Below are positions 1 through 12,461 of a stretch of DNA of 64,000 nt, in pieces (the first letter of the stretch is position 1; every line of letters begins with the position of its first letter). The stretch comes from Ganoderma boninense (Eukaryota; Basidiomycota; Agaricomycetes; Polyporales; Polyporaceae), in contig CM035310.1 in assembly GCA_002900995.3 (NCBI GenBank), positions 3,061,394-3,125,393 on the forward strand, written 5' to 3'. The notes below the pieces were generated by a model. The model did no database searches. It saw only the letters and a list, made by a program, of their open reading frames with translations, and was not told the origin of the DNA. Both the position numbers and the translations under genes were made by a program.

Positions 1-82
1 TGTCAAGGCCGAATACATGTTGAACGCACAGCCAGGTCAAGCTCCTGTACCACTCACCGTTCCTATCCGTGCTGCCTCCAAC

Positions 83-1634
83 ATGGACCAAAGACTCGTC
101 ATCATCGTGACTGGAGCAAACACGTACGTCTTGAACAGGGCGGGCCTCAGTGAATGAGGGTGGCTGAGTTCAAATCCTTTCTAGTGGTGTCGGTTTCGGT
201 GTATGTCACCGCCTCCTCATCCAGCTCTCTTCCCCGAGCCCATCAGACATACGCCCACATGGCATCAACAACCATTCCCTAGCTCCTCGTAGCGAAACAG
301 TTCCTCCTCACGTCAGCCTCACCCTTGTCATGGCCTGTCGCAGCTCTCAGCGAGCGGATGCAGCGAGAACAAGGTTGAACTCGCTGCTGGCTGAACATAT
401 TTCCACGCTCAGGCCAGGGTCACCGGAGTACGTATATGCGACTGCATTTCGTGCCAGTGTAAAGATAGAGGTGGAGACCCTCGACCTAGCATCTATGAAG
501 AGCGTAGTGGATTTTGGGGCAACGATAACACAGAAGTGCGTGTCTTTTCCTCACATTCAAAATATGTTTCACTGACAAAATCACGTCACAGATACGAGTA
601 CATCTCCCACCTCATCTTGAATGCTGGCACGGTTCAATACAGCCACATAAACTTCCCTCTCCAGTTGCGCGACATGCTTTTCCACCCCATCTTCGCTGCT
701 ACCCATCCTCGCGCCAACGTCCAGAAGAGTGGCATGATGAGCGAGGACAACCTGGGTTATATCTGGCAATGCAACTTCTTCGGACACTACTGTGTAGTAC
801 GCCTCACATCTCGTTCTTCTCTTAGTAAATTACTCACCTTCGGGCTGTAAAACCAGTACCGGTCGCTCCAACCCCTCCTCGCCGCATATGCATGTGTCTC
901 TGGAGACTCTGCACGAGTGGTCTGGATGTCATCATTGGTCGCAGCACCATTATTCGATCCTGTGGATGACTGGCAACTCACGAAGACTATCCGCCCATAC
1001 GAGGGATCCAAATTCCAGGTTGATCTAGTTGCGTCCGAGCTCGAGCGACTCTCCGCCGAAGCACAAGAAAGCTCTGCAACATCAATGTCCCTACCAGAGT
1101 TCATATCCCCGAACAGTGCAATCCACCACCTCATCTCTAGCCCTGGCATAGTTCCAACAAACATGATGGACGTCCCGGGAAAGACGTCATCTATCATGAA
1201 GATTGGGACAGCTATCTTCTTCTGGATCGTGAGTTCGTCATTGTCCCCTTTTGTTCTGCTATATATTCTGACTATTTATTTCACAGGCTCGGCTGGTCGG
1301 AGGATATCATATTCACCTATCAACTTACGCTTCCGCGATCGCAACCGTTTTCCTCACCCTTTCTCCTCTCAAGGTGATTTACGCTGCTAATTCTATGCCT
1401 ACGACCCTTCCGGGGGAAGAGAAATACCCACAGTGGCACGTCTATCACAACGTGAGGACTGAGCGAGTGCAAGCACTACGAATGGGGTCAAAATCCAACC
1501 GGTTGGGGAAAGAGTATATTGGTGTTGTTGCTGTACCATTGTGGGAGGAGCATAGAGAATTTGGAGAGAGACTGCTAGAAAAATGCGAACAGCTATACCA
1601 GACCTTTGGATTGGCGATGGCAGCCGCTCTGTAG
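83..1634 (+). CDS. ERG27: 3-keto-steroid reductase (ERG27-type short-chain dehydrogenase)
   Basis: Predicted NADPH-dependent 3-ketosteroid reductase of C-4 demethylation in ergosterol synthesis, normally at the ER or lipid droplets with ERG25/ERG26/ERG28. Five exons (83-123, 185-535, 592-796, 857-1228, 1287-1634) splice into one 438-residue frame, with GT-AG introns of about 56-61 nt. The first exon junction rebuilds the Rossmann motif TGANTGVGFG at the N-terminus. Later come LILNAGT, the catalytic PYEGSK (YxxxK) and a long C-terminal region ending KYPQWHVYHNV and LYQTFGLAM. This layout, with a long insert after the first Rossmann turn, fits ERG27 better than generic dehydrogenases. The start at 83 is the ATG just before the Rossmann motif. 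The family call is inferred from motif recall, not from a search. Confidence 0.85.
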
Positions 1635-1783
1635 AATACCAATGTAGGAAGAGGCTTCTTCTTTTGTTACAAATTGATGTACACATTTCTGATTATTCTG
1701 AATGCATAGAAATTTTGCACTCTGGCTTTGCTCTTGCGGTAGTCCGTGTCTCTATCACAACCCGACATTAAACGCTCCACATG
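1635..1783. other. Short spacer downstream of the sterol reductase gene
   Basis: This is the presumed 3' UTR and spacer between the reductase stop codon and the foldback repeat. I see no further coding signal. Confidence 0.5.
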
Positions 1784-2072
1784 ACGGGCAGGAGCGGATA
1801 CCGCAGACCGGCATAGGTCTGTAAAATGACCGGGACTGGTCTCCTGCCGCAGACATATTCCGGACCTGAATTTTCAAAAGTGCTCATTAACAAAAGAACA
1901 ATGCAACCTTGTGATCGATAACAAGCGAGTAAGTATCGATTGCTATCGGTTTTATATGGCACTTACCCAAAATCGCGGATCGGAATATGACTGTGGCAGG
2001 AGGTGGCAGGAGACCATTCTCGGTCCTGTTACAGCCATATTCCGGGTCGCGGCATCCATCATTGCCCGTCGT
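1784..2072. repeat. Foldback (imperfect inverted) repeat, MITE-like
   Basis: A left arm of about 105 nt (around 1784-1889) matches the reverse complement of a right arm (around 1966-2072). Shared blocks include GACGGGCA, CTGTAA, TGGTCTCCTGCC and CATATTCCG. The right arm carries an extra copy of a short CCTGCC-type unit. The loop is about 75 nt. There is no transposase gene, and I did not find a convincing target duplication. It could be a small nonautonomous element or a source of hairpin RNA. Confidence 0.6.
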
Positions 2073-2478
2073 GCCACTGCCACTGCCACCAGAAATCAGT
2101 GGCATGGATCAGAATCTTGATGTCTCAAATCAAAGCCTACTGATATTTGCATTCTGGCGAGTGCTTTCAATCACTGCATAACTGGAGTCTGGAATCTTGT
2201 CCTGACGAGGTGGCATGCACTGCTTGGGTGCCATAGAACTGGATGCCGTGCAGCCACAGTCTGTCAAATTATTTTTCTATGGACTTCCACCTATAAATAT
2301 TGACAGTACTTGGCCTTGTAAGAGTACTTGCTCTCCTACCACCTTTTCTGACATCTCAGAAAATTCTTTATTCTCTGTAGTGTTCTTGTCAATCTCGACA
2401 AATAAATACCTCCCCGAAGCCCTCCATTGCTCCTTGGCAACTCGCATCTCACTCTCTTGCAGCCTGGTTTGACTTGTC
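2073..2478. other. Upstream region of the P450 gene
   Basis: About 400 bp between the foldback repeat and the P450 start codon. It holds a TATA-like CTATAAATA near 2290 that could serve the P450. I see no coding region. Confidence 0.35.
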
Positions 2479-4563
2479 ATGGATGCCTTTTCTCCAATAT
2501 ACGTTTGTCTCACCACTCTGATGGTGATGGCCTTCTTCCGATGGTATACAAACCCTGTACGTCCTATGTAACCGACATGGTTTCATTCACATACTGACAA
2601 ATGTTTCAGCTGTACCCAATACCAACTCTTGGTGGATCGTCTTTCCCAGGCCTGGCAATTCTGACAAGTATATATTTTGCAATCCACTCGAAGAAGCTGC
2701 TTGATGAGGGATACAAAACGGTCCGTCTTAGACTTTATTGTTGATGATTTTTCCAAAAGTCAATAGCTTTGTTCCAGTACCAGAACTCTGCATTTAAAAT
2801 TCCCCTCCTAGACAAGTGGGTCGTTGTCATTTGCGGGCCTAACCTTATTGAGGAAATAAGGAGGTTCAGAGACGACGATCTGTCAAGCTTAGAGGGCTTG
2901 CGCGAGGTTCGCGATTGCTTTTATTCTATAATTACAACACTGGTTGACACAACTTGCAGTTTACTCAGACTGCATTTACTGCGGGACGAGAGATACAGGA
3001 TGAATTATCAGATGAAGCATCACACATTGTTAAGGAGAACCTAACTCGCCGCATCCCCAGCATCACGCCAAAACTGGTTGATGAAATCCAGTGCTTGTTG
3101 CAAGAGCACATATCTAGTCAACATGGAGGTATGCACTCACATCCTTCCCAACTAATAAGCTCTAATCGAGACATTGAAACACATAGATTGGATATTTATG
3201 AGTGGCTTGACCCTGATACAGGATGTCGTCACCCGAAGTAGTAGCATGATATTGGTCGGTCCTCATGTTTGTACGTCAATGGGAAATCTTGTGTATCAAA
3301 TAGTATGTCTCATGTATTGTTTTAGGTCACAATGAGCAATGGATATTCCTTGTTCTCAAGCATTTGAAGGACTTCAAGAGCACCATGATCGCCATGAATA
3401 TGATCCCTAAATTCTTGAAACCGTTAGTAGCCCTTGTTTCTATACAATACGGAACTTACTTGTCCAAGCAGGCTTATGAGTCTAAAAATGAGCAAAATGC
3501 CTGAAAACGTGGCTGCAGGTTTAGCAATACTAGGCCCAGTCATTGAAGAGCGCAAGAGATTCATGGAGGAGTATGGAGATGAGTACGAAAAACCTGTGAG
3601 CAGTTATATTTGGTCGCCAGATGTTGTATTTACAGCTCTAAATTCTAGGCCGACCTGTTGCAATGGACATTAGACAAGACTGTTCCCAAGGGAAACTCGA
3701 ATGAATACGTAGTCGAGAGACTGTTGGGATTGACCTTCGCAGCTGTAAACTCAGTCACGGATGTGCGTTCTGAGACTGTTCGACCGAGTCTCCATCATGC
3801 TGCTTACGAATCCTTTATCTTAGTCCCTTACACAGGCCCTGTACCACCTAGCCGCCATGCCTGATGTACATGACGCCCTTCGCGGAGAGATTGAGCCACT
3901 GGTCTCTTCCGAGGGTTGGACAGCGGCCACTCTCAGCAAAATGGCCAAGCTTGATAGCTTTCTGAAGGAATCTCAACGACACTCGGGAATTGGATTAAGT
4001 ACGCACCAAACCGAATCATCTCTGAGCTATTCACTAAATTCTGCATTGACAATCATGCAGTTTCTCTGATTAAGAAGGCAATGAGGGACGTACGACTTAG
4101 TGATGGCACGGTCATACCGAAAGGAACGTGCATTGCCAGTGCCTCCGGCCCTCTACACCACGACGAGAGGTACTACCCAGACCCAGCAGTGTTTGATCCC
4201 TTCAGATTTTCTCGCTTGCGGGAGCAAGACGGAGATGGCGTAAAACACCAGTTTACGACCTCCTCAGCGACATATATTCCTTGGGGATATGGTTCACATA
4301 CCTGGTGAGTCGCACCAACATTACCGCCCTCCACACCAGCCAGTGTCCGACTCATTTCTCTGTTTGATAGTCCAGGACGATTCTTCGCCACAATGCAGAT
4401 GAAGGTGATCTTGGCCAACATTATTACCCACTACGACTTGAAGCTCAGCGACGATGGAAAACGGCCGAAGGACATCTGTATTGCGCTCGCGATCTTTCCG
4501 GCCCGAGATGGCATAGTGCTGTTCAGAAGGCGCAGGTCAGATTGGTTGGCGCAAGATCTGTGA
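2479..4563 (+). CDS. Cytochrome P450 monooxygenase
   Basis: Heme-thiolate monooxygenase, probably ER-anchored through the hydrophobic N-terminus (PIYVCLTTLMVMAFFRW). About eleven exons, each joined by short GT-AG introns, give roughly 500 residues. Visible landmarks are the proline-rich hinge (YPIPTLGGSSFPG), an I-helix region (LLGLTFAAVNS) lacking the usual acid-Thr pair, the K-helix ExxR as ESQR, the PERF-like segment FDPFRFSR, and the heme loop. An intron at 4305-4370 splits the heme-ligand cysteine codon (TG|T), giving WGYGSHTCPGRFF after splicing. The overall pattern resembles fungal ent-kaurene-oxidase-like or CYP512-like P450s, but the family and substrate are not established. It follows the sterol reductase in the same direction, about 850 bp away; no functional link is shown. 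Confidence 0.85.
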
Positions 4564-7500
4564 CCATGAGGACCGGGCCAGGACGCTGGGACATTTTCTT
4601 GCCACAGCCGCTCCAGACAAAGCTCGACAGTAGATATGAAGGTCTCGGGGTGAAGTGATGTATTTCGTTACGCGCATGTAATTGCAATGTACCTGGTGTT
4701 CACAGCTCGCGCTACAGCCCCGGAATGGGACCGTTCGCCAGAGCTTCCAAATGGTGGGTAACGATACAGAGTCACAGCTTCAGCCTCAAACTCGGCAACT
4801 CGTGTACGATCTACTATGACTGTTGCTGATAGTCAACCCGCGGCGCACAAGGTTGCGCTCTTGCGAAATCGAGATTGTCAACCCTGCCACTGGATTCGCA
4901 GCTCCCGCTGTCCAGCCGCAGAGGTCGTCCAAAGCGACGGTCGTGGGTGGTGCAGCCGACGAGCAGGATCGCAAGGAAGATACTGACAGCGACGGCGTCG
5001 AGAACGCATATCATAACATCGCTCAGCCAACGTTGGTCGCCCACCTGACTCGTCGTTCACTGCTTTCCTCCGCCGACAATGGCCGCAGCGACAACGGACC
5101 TCCCCCCGCGTGCACGCCTGATCGGCGATGGACAAAGTTGTCTCGCAACAAGCACATCCTCCGTCGTGCATCAGGTCAAACCCACCAACGACGACAAGCA
5201 TATATAGGGGACAGAACCCACGGGAATAGCGCTACTTGAAGAAGGCAAGGCGGTCGCTGTGCTCTCATTTCCACTAGCTAGTAACGAAAAGCACCTGGCA
5301 GATACGCACCACACTCGACGGGGGCAGGAGGGCCAGGGTCAACGGAGAAGCCAGAAGCCGGGGTCGACGACGACGTCAATGTTTGCATGCGAACAGTACG
5401 CGATGGGCGTCCTACGGAGAGGGACGGCTGGGGCCGGCAGGACGGACGACGGACCCCTCCGCTGCTGCACACGACTGGACCCCATCTCTCACTGCTCGAC
5501 TGCGGCGTCAACCTCGCTGACGAACGAGACAGACACCGCCGCGCCCTACGGGAAAACCGAGTCAACAGGGCTGGAACCGAGGGCTCGTACATCTAGCTGC
5601 GACTCTGTCCATCTGTGACGTACCCCGCGCTCCTCGCGATGTGGCGAGGGAGCCTGTCGTCGCCGTGTCCGCGTCCGCGGCTACAGTCCTCACCAGGATC
5701 GGGGCCACCGCAGCAGTCGTGAGCGCGCCCGAGCGGGGTGCGCGCGTTGCTGGTCTCCACGGGCACGTTCGCAACCGATTCTGGACTCTTGTGCTAGCAC
5801 CACTGGCTCGTGAGTGCTCGGGCTGGATGGCGGCGCCGGATGTCTGCAGGGATTGACTGGGAAGGCAGAGAGAACGGGATGGGGACGACCAAGGATATGA
5901 TGATCGTGGCAGAGTCGAGACACAGAAGAACACCTCGCGATCGTGCCACCACTGCCTGGCATGTCGGAATGGTTCGTGGGCGGCACTTAGACGAGCTCGG
6001 CGTTCTTGGAGGGGTCGACAGCAACATATCCGTGATATGGAAGACGTCGATGAACTGTAATTGTGGGCGTGATGAGACCGCGGTGCCCGATGGGAGAGAG
6101 CGGTGAGGACGAGCGGGCTGCTGGTGCCTCTGTTCGCAGTGCTACGTCCGTAGTCCATGAATCCAGCACGACGTCACCACTGCCCTCGAAGTCAGACCCA
6201 AGACGCCGTTCTTGTCGAAGTTGTACGTCATCGAAGGCTCGGTGTATACCCAACGCGGAACGGAACCTGGCGGAGCATAGAAGACAAGTTAATAGCGCCC
6301 AGCAAAAGACAAGTGGGATCCAAGTGTGCGAGTAGATAGATCAAAGAGCCGGCGACGATAACTGCTATCCCGGTTGCAGTTGGCATGCGTCAAGCATGAC
6401 ACAGGTGACCTCCAGACCACATTCAGCATAGGACACACGTAACCCTTCTCATGGCTCCCGACAACTCTTGAACCCTGTTCTCTCAACATCGAGGTTGTTC
6501 CCTCATCCTTGAGATGTGATGCATCCTTCCAGGCCAGCTCCACTGCCACGCCACACGAGAGATCATAGAGGAGAGACTCACCGTTGTCAAAAATAACCGA
6601 GCGTCAGGAGAACTCTCAATCCAGTCTGGTGTTGACGTGGGCCATCAGGCCTCAGGGATCGGGGGAGTGTTGAAGTGCTCGGCGAGAAACGCAGAATAGA
6701 TCACAAGCGGGAAGCGAACACAGAGCAGGATCCCGTGAAAGAGTAGCCAGAGGAGTTCCAGGAAGCGAAGTGGGGCCTATCTCGGAGCGGCTGCGGGTAC
6801 CTGCGTCTTAAGGGTGAGGTGGGTAAAAATGCAATAGAATGGCACGAGACGAAAGCTTGCCTTGACAGGACACAGAATGTCACTCCATTGGCCCCAACAC
6901 AGGGACGAGGTACTGTGCAAACACGACGTCGTGCAATCCTTGGACACGAGCGGAGGTCGGTCGACGACTCGTGCCGCAGACTGCGACGAGGAAGCGCTAT
7001 GCAACTGACCTACTACCGCATGTGTGGAAGCCAAGGATCCGCAACCACGAACAACCAACAGCCCGTGCCGCAGAAACCAGCGAGGATAGGTGGACGCATT
7101 CCTGCAAACGACGAACGTTGCCCGCCCTCCCGCCTGTGCACGCCCCTGGGAATCCATCACGCGACTTGGAAAAACACGTCAACAAACTGTGAGCCACGTG
7201 ATGTAACTGCAGCACAGTGCTGTAATTCCGCTTTGTCATCGGCTACGCTTGCCAGCGAGCAGACCAAGAGCAGACGGTCGATTGTCATTCTGTTCACTTC
7301 CCCTGCATCCCTCTGCTTCCCCTCGTACCACACAGACGGCCGCGACAACAGGAGACATGAGCATAAACGTGTAGCTACACATCTCGTTTTTGCCCCCTCG
7401 CTGGGCTACCCTATTACTTCTCGTTAATGTAAATCTCAGCAGATTCCTCGTGCCAGCAGTTGGAAGGACCGGCATCGGTGACCTTGCACGTGGACAAATC

Positions 7501-9821
7501 GCGTTCACCCCCGGAGTGCCTGTATGCCAATCCGATCTGCGTCTCAACATAACGTGCGAGCAGGCGGTCCGCGAATGCCCATGCCACCTTCACTCCTCCC
7601 GCCGCCTCGTCATCTCGTTCAGAACGGGTCTTCAAGATGGCCGCATTGCCGCGTTCTGTGCCCGTGAGTGCTAAGTTTTGTCTTCCAACCGACCCTCTCC
7701 CCACTGCATCACCCTATTTTTCTCAGTCCTGACGCTGCTGACAGCAGTATCTCGACTTGGATGGTGCCTCCCAACTACTGTCGGAGCCACAGCCTCCTCC
7801 GGCCTTAGGCATCGCTACGTCGGTTGACTCTGTACGTCCCCTTTTCCGTCCTGATCACTCCAGTGCTCTCCAACTCAATGGAACCCGTCTCCAAGCACGA
7901 TCAAGTTCAAGGACATCGCGAATGAGAACTAAGCACTCCACGTCGCGCACATGCTCTGCTCCATCACGCCCGATTTTATGCTGTGCTGCAGTCATACAAC
8001 TGTCCGATGTATCGCTCTGTCTGCTCTCTGGGGCCTGGGACAGGTGACGATGGAAGCAGCCACGCAGCGAGCAGGTTCGTGTTGATGCGTTTTGATCACT
8101 TCGAGTGAAGGACTCACTATTGACGACTCATGCTTTCGCAGCCGCCATGCATCCGATTTCGAAGCATCCAGACGAAGACATTACACACAGTTCTCAAGTC
8201 CTGCGTCGTCGTCGTCTTCTACCAGCTGGTAGCGCGGTGAGTGGTCTACGTCCTGTAATACCATGCTTGCGCATGTCTGATGACATTGCTATCTTGAACT
8301 CGCGCCGTGAAGTAGCAAAGGAGCGCGAGTCCAAACGATTATCCTCTATTTAGGCTTTCGCCCTTCTGGCCATACTTCAGAGCAGCTCTGTAGGTCTCAC
8401 GCGGGTCAATTGCAATCCGTGAATCTCAGACGCTGACCCGACTTGTGTTCGAAGACCATACACCAGTGTCAGCCTCCGAGGGTAGCAGCATTCAGGGCTT
8501 CGCGGTAGTGCATGGCAGCGTCGTCTGGGCGGGAGAGATATCCTGAAGGGCCTCCAGTGCAAGTTCGCCCACCCATACTCTGAAGCCATCCTGGAAAAGC
8601 CCCCCTCCGCGAGCTCATCCGAACATCGGGCACGATCCAAGCAGGCGAGCTGCCTACTTTGGAAGCCTACGTTCCCCCGGGCCCACATCATCGTCGTACG
8701 TCGCGTGCAGCGCCGAGCGCCACGCTGTCACCACTCCCATGCCATCTCCATGTCCATCTCCATCGAACAGTGGATTCCTATCCATGCCACTCCACCTGTT
8801 CGCGGATAGACTCGAGAATGAGTAGATTGCGGCATTGAATCGTGGACGGGGGGCAGCGCGTCGTCAGTGCGCCATCGGTCGGACTGCGACAGTGCATTCC
8901 CTGTTTCAATCATGCTCCTTACCCTGCCCGTTTCATTCAATATAAATATCCGAGTCGGACGAGTTATTGAGAAGCACTGCCGGGCGTGTCCTGGAATCGC
9001 AGCTTGGGACACCGACGTCGACTACTCGGAGAGGTAGTTTGATCTTGTCGCAGGCCGATTCGGGCCGCTCCGCTCTTGCCGCCCTTGTAGCTCCGCAAGG
9101 CGGGCGACCAGCCTGCCAGCAGTGGAAGTTGATACGCCGTGCGTCTTCTCGTCCAGACGTTTACTGACGTTGACCCGACAGCGACGCCGGCAAGTATGAC
9201 CATTGTGCAAAGCTTGCAGTCACCGAATAGGCAATTCAGGGTGAATTCGCAACCGGCACCGATCGGACTCCGAGGAGCACCGTCGCAGCGCATCTCGAAC
9301 CAAGCAAATACATACTCGGCTCCGTCCTGCTGTCATTGGATACCTAACCTCCGTGTGACGGTTATTCCATGCTGGAGCCCTTCTGAATATCACGGACCTC
9401 GGAGACGAGGTATCATGAACTCTGGACTCTGATAGGCCATCTGGGTTCGAAACCTACCTTCGGAGTAGTAGAACTAGAACTTCCCCTTGGATAGCTCACA
9501 GGCGATGATGCATTGTTCGTTCCGTATGTGCACGAGAGGAGATGACGCCGCCCGAACCTACCTCATGGCGAATGCGGGATGCCGAATTGTATTAGCGCCA
9601 CAATCGCCCCAGTCCGGCACCTTCGGGTCGAATGGCGCTGGATTGCGCCTCGCGCATGTAGACACTGCCCTTCGATGAAAGCATAGCAGCGTCGGCATCG
9701 GAACATGGATCAAGGCTGTCACGCTCATGGCTCTGCATTGATCGTGCGGCTACCTTCTCGTTGACCAGACTGCTGCGAGAGAACCTTCTTTCTGTGCCCC
9801 CTCGCTGTATCCGCCTTATAC
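4564..9821. other. Long stretch without a convincing gene
   Basis: About 5.2 kb with only short overlapping frames on both strands. None combines an ATG, plausible introns and a recognisable family. Isolated hydrophobic stretches occur (for example around 4950-5010 on the reverse strand) but are not continued by splicing. It may hold decayed genes or noncoding RNA. Confidence 0.5.
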
Positions 9822-10387
9822 ATGTCTTGTCGTCAGGCTCTCTTCGAGAAGAGCACCCTGCACTTCCCTGCTTCTGCGCTCCAGAATCTGCGACAGACGG
9901 CGTTCCCTGCACTTCTTCTGCACATTCCCCCCATGTGAGTGCGCCTTCGTCATGCTATCTTCCTCTCTACGAGCGGCTCACGCCCTCCACTGCATAGAAC
10001 ACCACTGTCTACCTTCGCTGATCTCGTCAAGGGCAATATCCGCAACACGGAGCTCCTACCGAGCCTCAGGCAAGTACAACGTCGGACAGCCTGAGGCCGA
10101 TCCACAACTGAACCCATGTCAAGTACGAAGTCCTTCGTCCAGGTCTCCTGTGAACGCTCGGTGCTAAGCACACCCTACAAGGTCCACTTGCAATCCGCAT
10201 CTTCCGAGGAGTCGCGGACGCCATAGCCCGAGTAGCGCACTCGATGTTTTCGACCTCAGGCAACATCGCTGCAAAGGGGGTCGAGGGTGTCATCCGCAGC
10301 GTGGAGGACTTCCTTGGACGCTGCAAGGACGTCGCGTCGATCGTGTTTGCGGACGGCGGTCCTGCGGTGGAGAAGTGGGGTGTGTAA
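9822..10387 (+). CDS. Small protein of unknown function
   Basis: Not recognised. A plausible three-exon model is 9822-9934, 9998-10073 and 10169-10387, with introns GTGAGT...TAG and GTACAA...AAG, giving about 135 residues. The N-terminal part (MSCRQALFEKSTLHFPAS) is mildly basic. The C-terminal part is an alternating hydrophobic and charged region (GVADAIARVAHSMFS, GVEGVIRSVEDFLGRC) that looks helical and amphipathic. There is no signal peptide or membrane span. The second intron is the weakest point, and an extra small exon inside it is possible. The last exon is the best-supported piece because of its open frame and protein-like composition. Confidence 0.4.
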
Positions 10388-10668
10388 CTTCGAACTGCCG
10401 CTGTATTCAAACTGCCCGGTTACATTTATGTGGACGCTTTATGTTGGATGTTGTATACCAACTTGAAGTGTATGTGTTTATCGCGATTGCATTAATGTAT
10501 ACTCATAATCCAGCTGTACTCCAGGCTTCTACTTCATTTTTGAGAACTGATGTAATTGCTATAAATAATTGATTCTCAGGCATTGAAGCGCGAGCATCAC
10601 CCGAGCTAGTACTGCACCACGCCGAGCTCAATTTCCAGAGAGTCTACATCAGCACTGCCACTGCTGAT

Positions 10669-11840
10669 CTACTCCTTCCCTCTGGGACCTCCAAAAATGG
10701 TGCTGGAGTTCGAATAGTCTCCGTTAGAAGTCAACAAGCTCGCCGGAGCGGACTCTAGGGACTCCACGACATTTGCCTTCTGCTCAATCTTCTCCGAAGG
10801 AACACCGCTCGGCAAATACTTCCCTGAGCACCATATAGTGGCGAGGAGGACACTGATAATCTCGACGTACGAGTTGAGCATGGCGAGTTCGGAAGGGATG
10901 AATAGGTCTGCGGAGCGGAAGGCAGTTATGATCATGGCCACGTTGAGGATAGTTGGGAAGACAAAGTTGGATGCCGCAATCCAAAACAGCGCACGAAGGC
11001 GATCACTGTATGTGCCTGCCAACGCGGGTCAATAGCTTGCTCGTATTATCTCTCCTTGTAACTCACTACGCTGCACGCTGTCCGAGTAGGGAACAGTTGT
11101 GCCTATTTTTCCTTTTAGAGCACCCCCCCTCCGGAGTCGTGCGAGGAAGAGCATGGAAGCGTATCTAACAATGCTGTGAGTATCTGTTTCGAGCGATGGC
11201 AATTCTATGGCTTACAGGTCATAGAATAGTTGAAGGAACAATTCTGCCCTGGCGAATGGAGATCTCCAGCCAATAAATGCATCGGCAGACTTCTGCATGG
11301 CGGAAATGACTTGGTTGAAGCAGAAACCCATGTTGATGACGCGCGAGACAAGTACGACGAAAATCGTTCCATAGATGAGGAGGTTTTTCTTCCAGGTCAA
11401 AATACGGGGCGGATAGACGGCCAGAATGCGAATAAGGAGGATAGATTGTGTGCAGAGAGGGACGAAGAAGGCGAGGCAAACCATCGCCTGGATGAGGTGA
11501 ATGTTTCCGGGGCGTCCACTAAGAGTATTTTTCTGAAGGATATGTGAGAACAAAGCATCGACACAAGCCCCACTGGACTACTCGCCAGGTTTGTGAGGTT
11601 GATGCTTCCAAGAGCAAAACCGCAGGCGATTGCGCATGCATTCAGGATGAAAATGGGCTTCTTCCAAAGGTGTGAGCTTGTTACGACGAGAGCGATGCTG
11701 ATGGGGCATAGTGCGCCGATCCAGAGCGTATTGAGAATCATGTCGTTCAGCTGCCCAGTGAACGCGCCGCTCGCAAGTTCTGCGGACTGGGTCGGTGGCC
11801 CATCAGCCGTACTACCAAGAGTGTTGCAGGAGGAGTTCAT
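10669..11840 (-). CDS. Multi-pass (about 7 TM) membrane protein, family member 1
   Basis: Not named, but clearly a polytopic membrane protein. The reverse frame starts at the ATG MNSSCNTLGST (11838-11840). It runs through hydrophobic segments LNTLWIGALCPISIALVVTS, FILNACAIACGFALGSINL, VCLAFFVPLCTQSILLIRI, LLIYGTIFVVLVSRVINMGF, then after introns FWIAASNFVFPTILNVAMII and YVEIISVLLATIW, ending in a polar tail with the stop at 10669. Introns lie near 11540-11590, 11170-11215 and 11022-11150. A paralogue at 54255-55655 shares FxLNxCAIAxGxAxG, the LRxLAVxPPR loop, the IYG...R segment and the SxYVxIxxVLxxTIW end. Fungal seven-helix receptor-like families look like this, but the ligand and role are unknown. 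Confidence 0.7.
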
Positions 11841-12461
11841 GGACAGTGGACGTGGTTTTGGAAAGGAGGAGGCGTGACCGTCGAAGTAGCGTCTTGGTAG
11901 GTATATATGCACGCTCGCCGTCCCCCTTATCCCAAATAAATCGAATATAGTGTGATATAGAGGTGACCACGATAGCATCCCGAGTATCTCGAGATGCTGA
12001 TGGGGTCTCCCTCCCTATACTCATTGCGTCTGGTGGATTGCCTGACTCACGGACAAAGGAGCTAAGCTCCGTCTTTTCATCACCTTCGAATACATCTCAG
12101 CAGAGCATCAGAATACAGATGGTTTCAAGGTTGCCGCACGAGAGAGACATCACTAAGAATGACCCCTCGAGGGGCGCGGCACATACTGCAAGGGAACATA
12201 TCCCATAGCGCCCGCCAGTCCGAACCCATCAATCTGCCATGAAGACAAAACCAGAGGAACACTGTCCAAAGGGAGATAAGCATGATGGAATTGATGAAAG
12301 ATATCATGCGAACTTGAACGCCACAACGACGTCCAATCCCACAGCGAGAGGCCCAAGAACACAAGGTCTGCGCAGCAACACGAACACCCGATTCTACGTT
12401 ATACGTAGCTGGACTCGGCACCAAATCTGCCAACGAAGCTCCAGTCCGCGTCCTTGAGCTC
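11841..12461. other. Intergenic region between membrane protein and GMC genes
   Basis: About 620 bp. A reverse frame around 12150-12360 encodes one hydrophobic stretch (FINSIMLISLWTVFLWFC). It could be a remnant of a membrane protein exon, but it has no start or partner exons that I can join. Confidence 0.35.

Noticed and set aside
6201..6246. A CRSCTSSKARC segment resembling half of a fungal zinc-cluster (Zn2Cys6) domain
   Set aside because: The second three cysteines are absent and no exon nearby supplies them.
4814..6250. A possible further decayed copy of the membrane protein family on the reverse strand
   Set aside because: Only vague hydrophobic similarity; the conserved middle segments could not be found.
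7390..7674. Forward frame with a signal-peptide-like start
   Set aside because: It begins with TTG, not ATG, and has no partner exons.
9380..9460. tRNA-like GGTTCGAAACC with an upstream CTCTGGACTCTGA
   Set aside because: The acceptor stem and the full T stem do not pair, so a tRNA gene is not supported.
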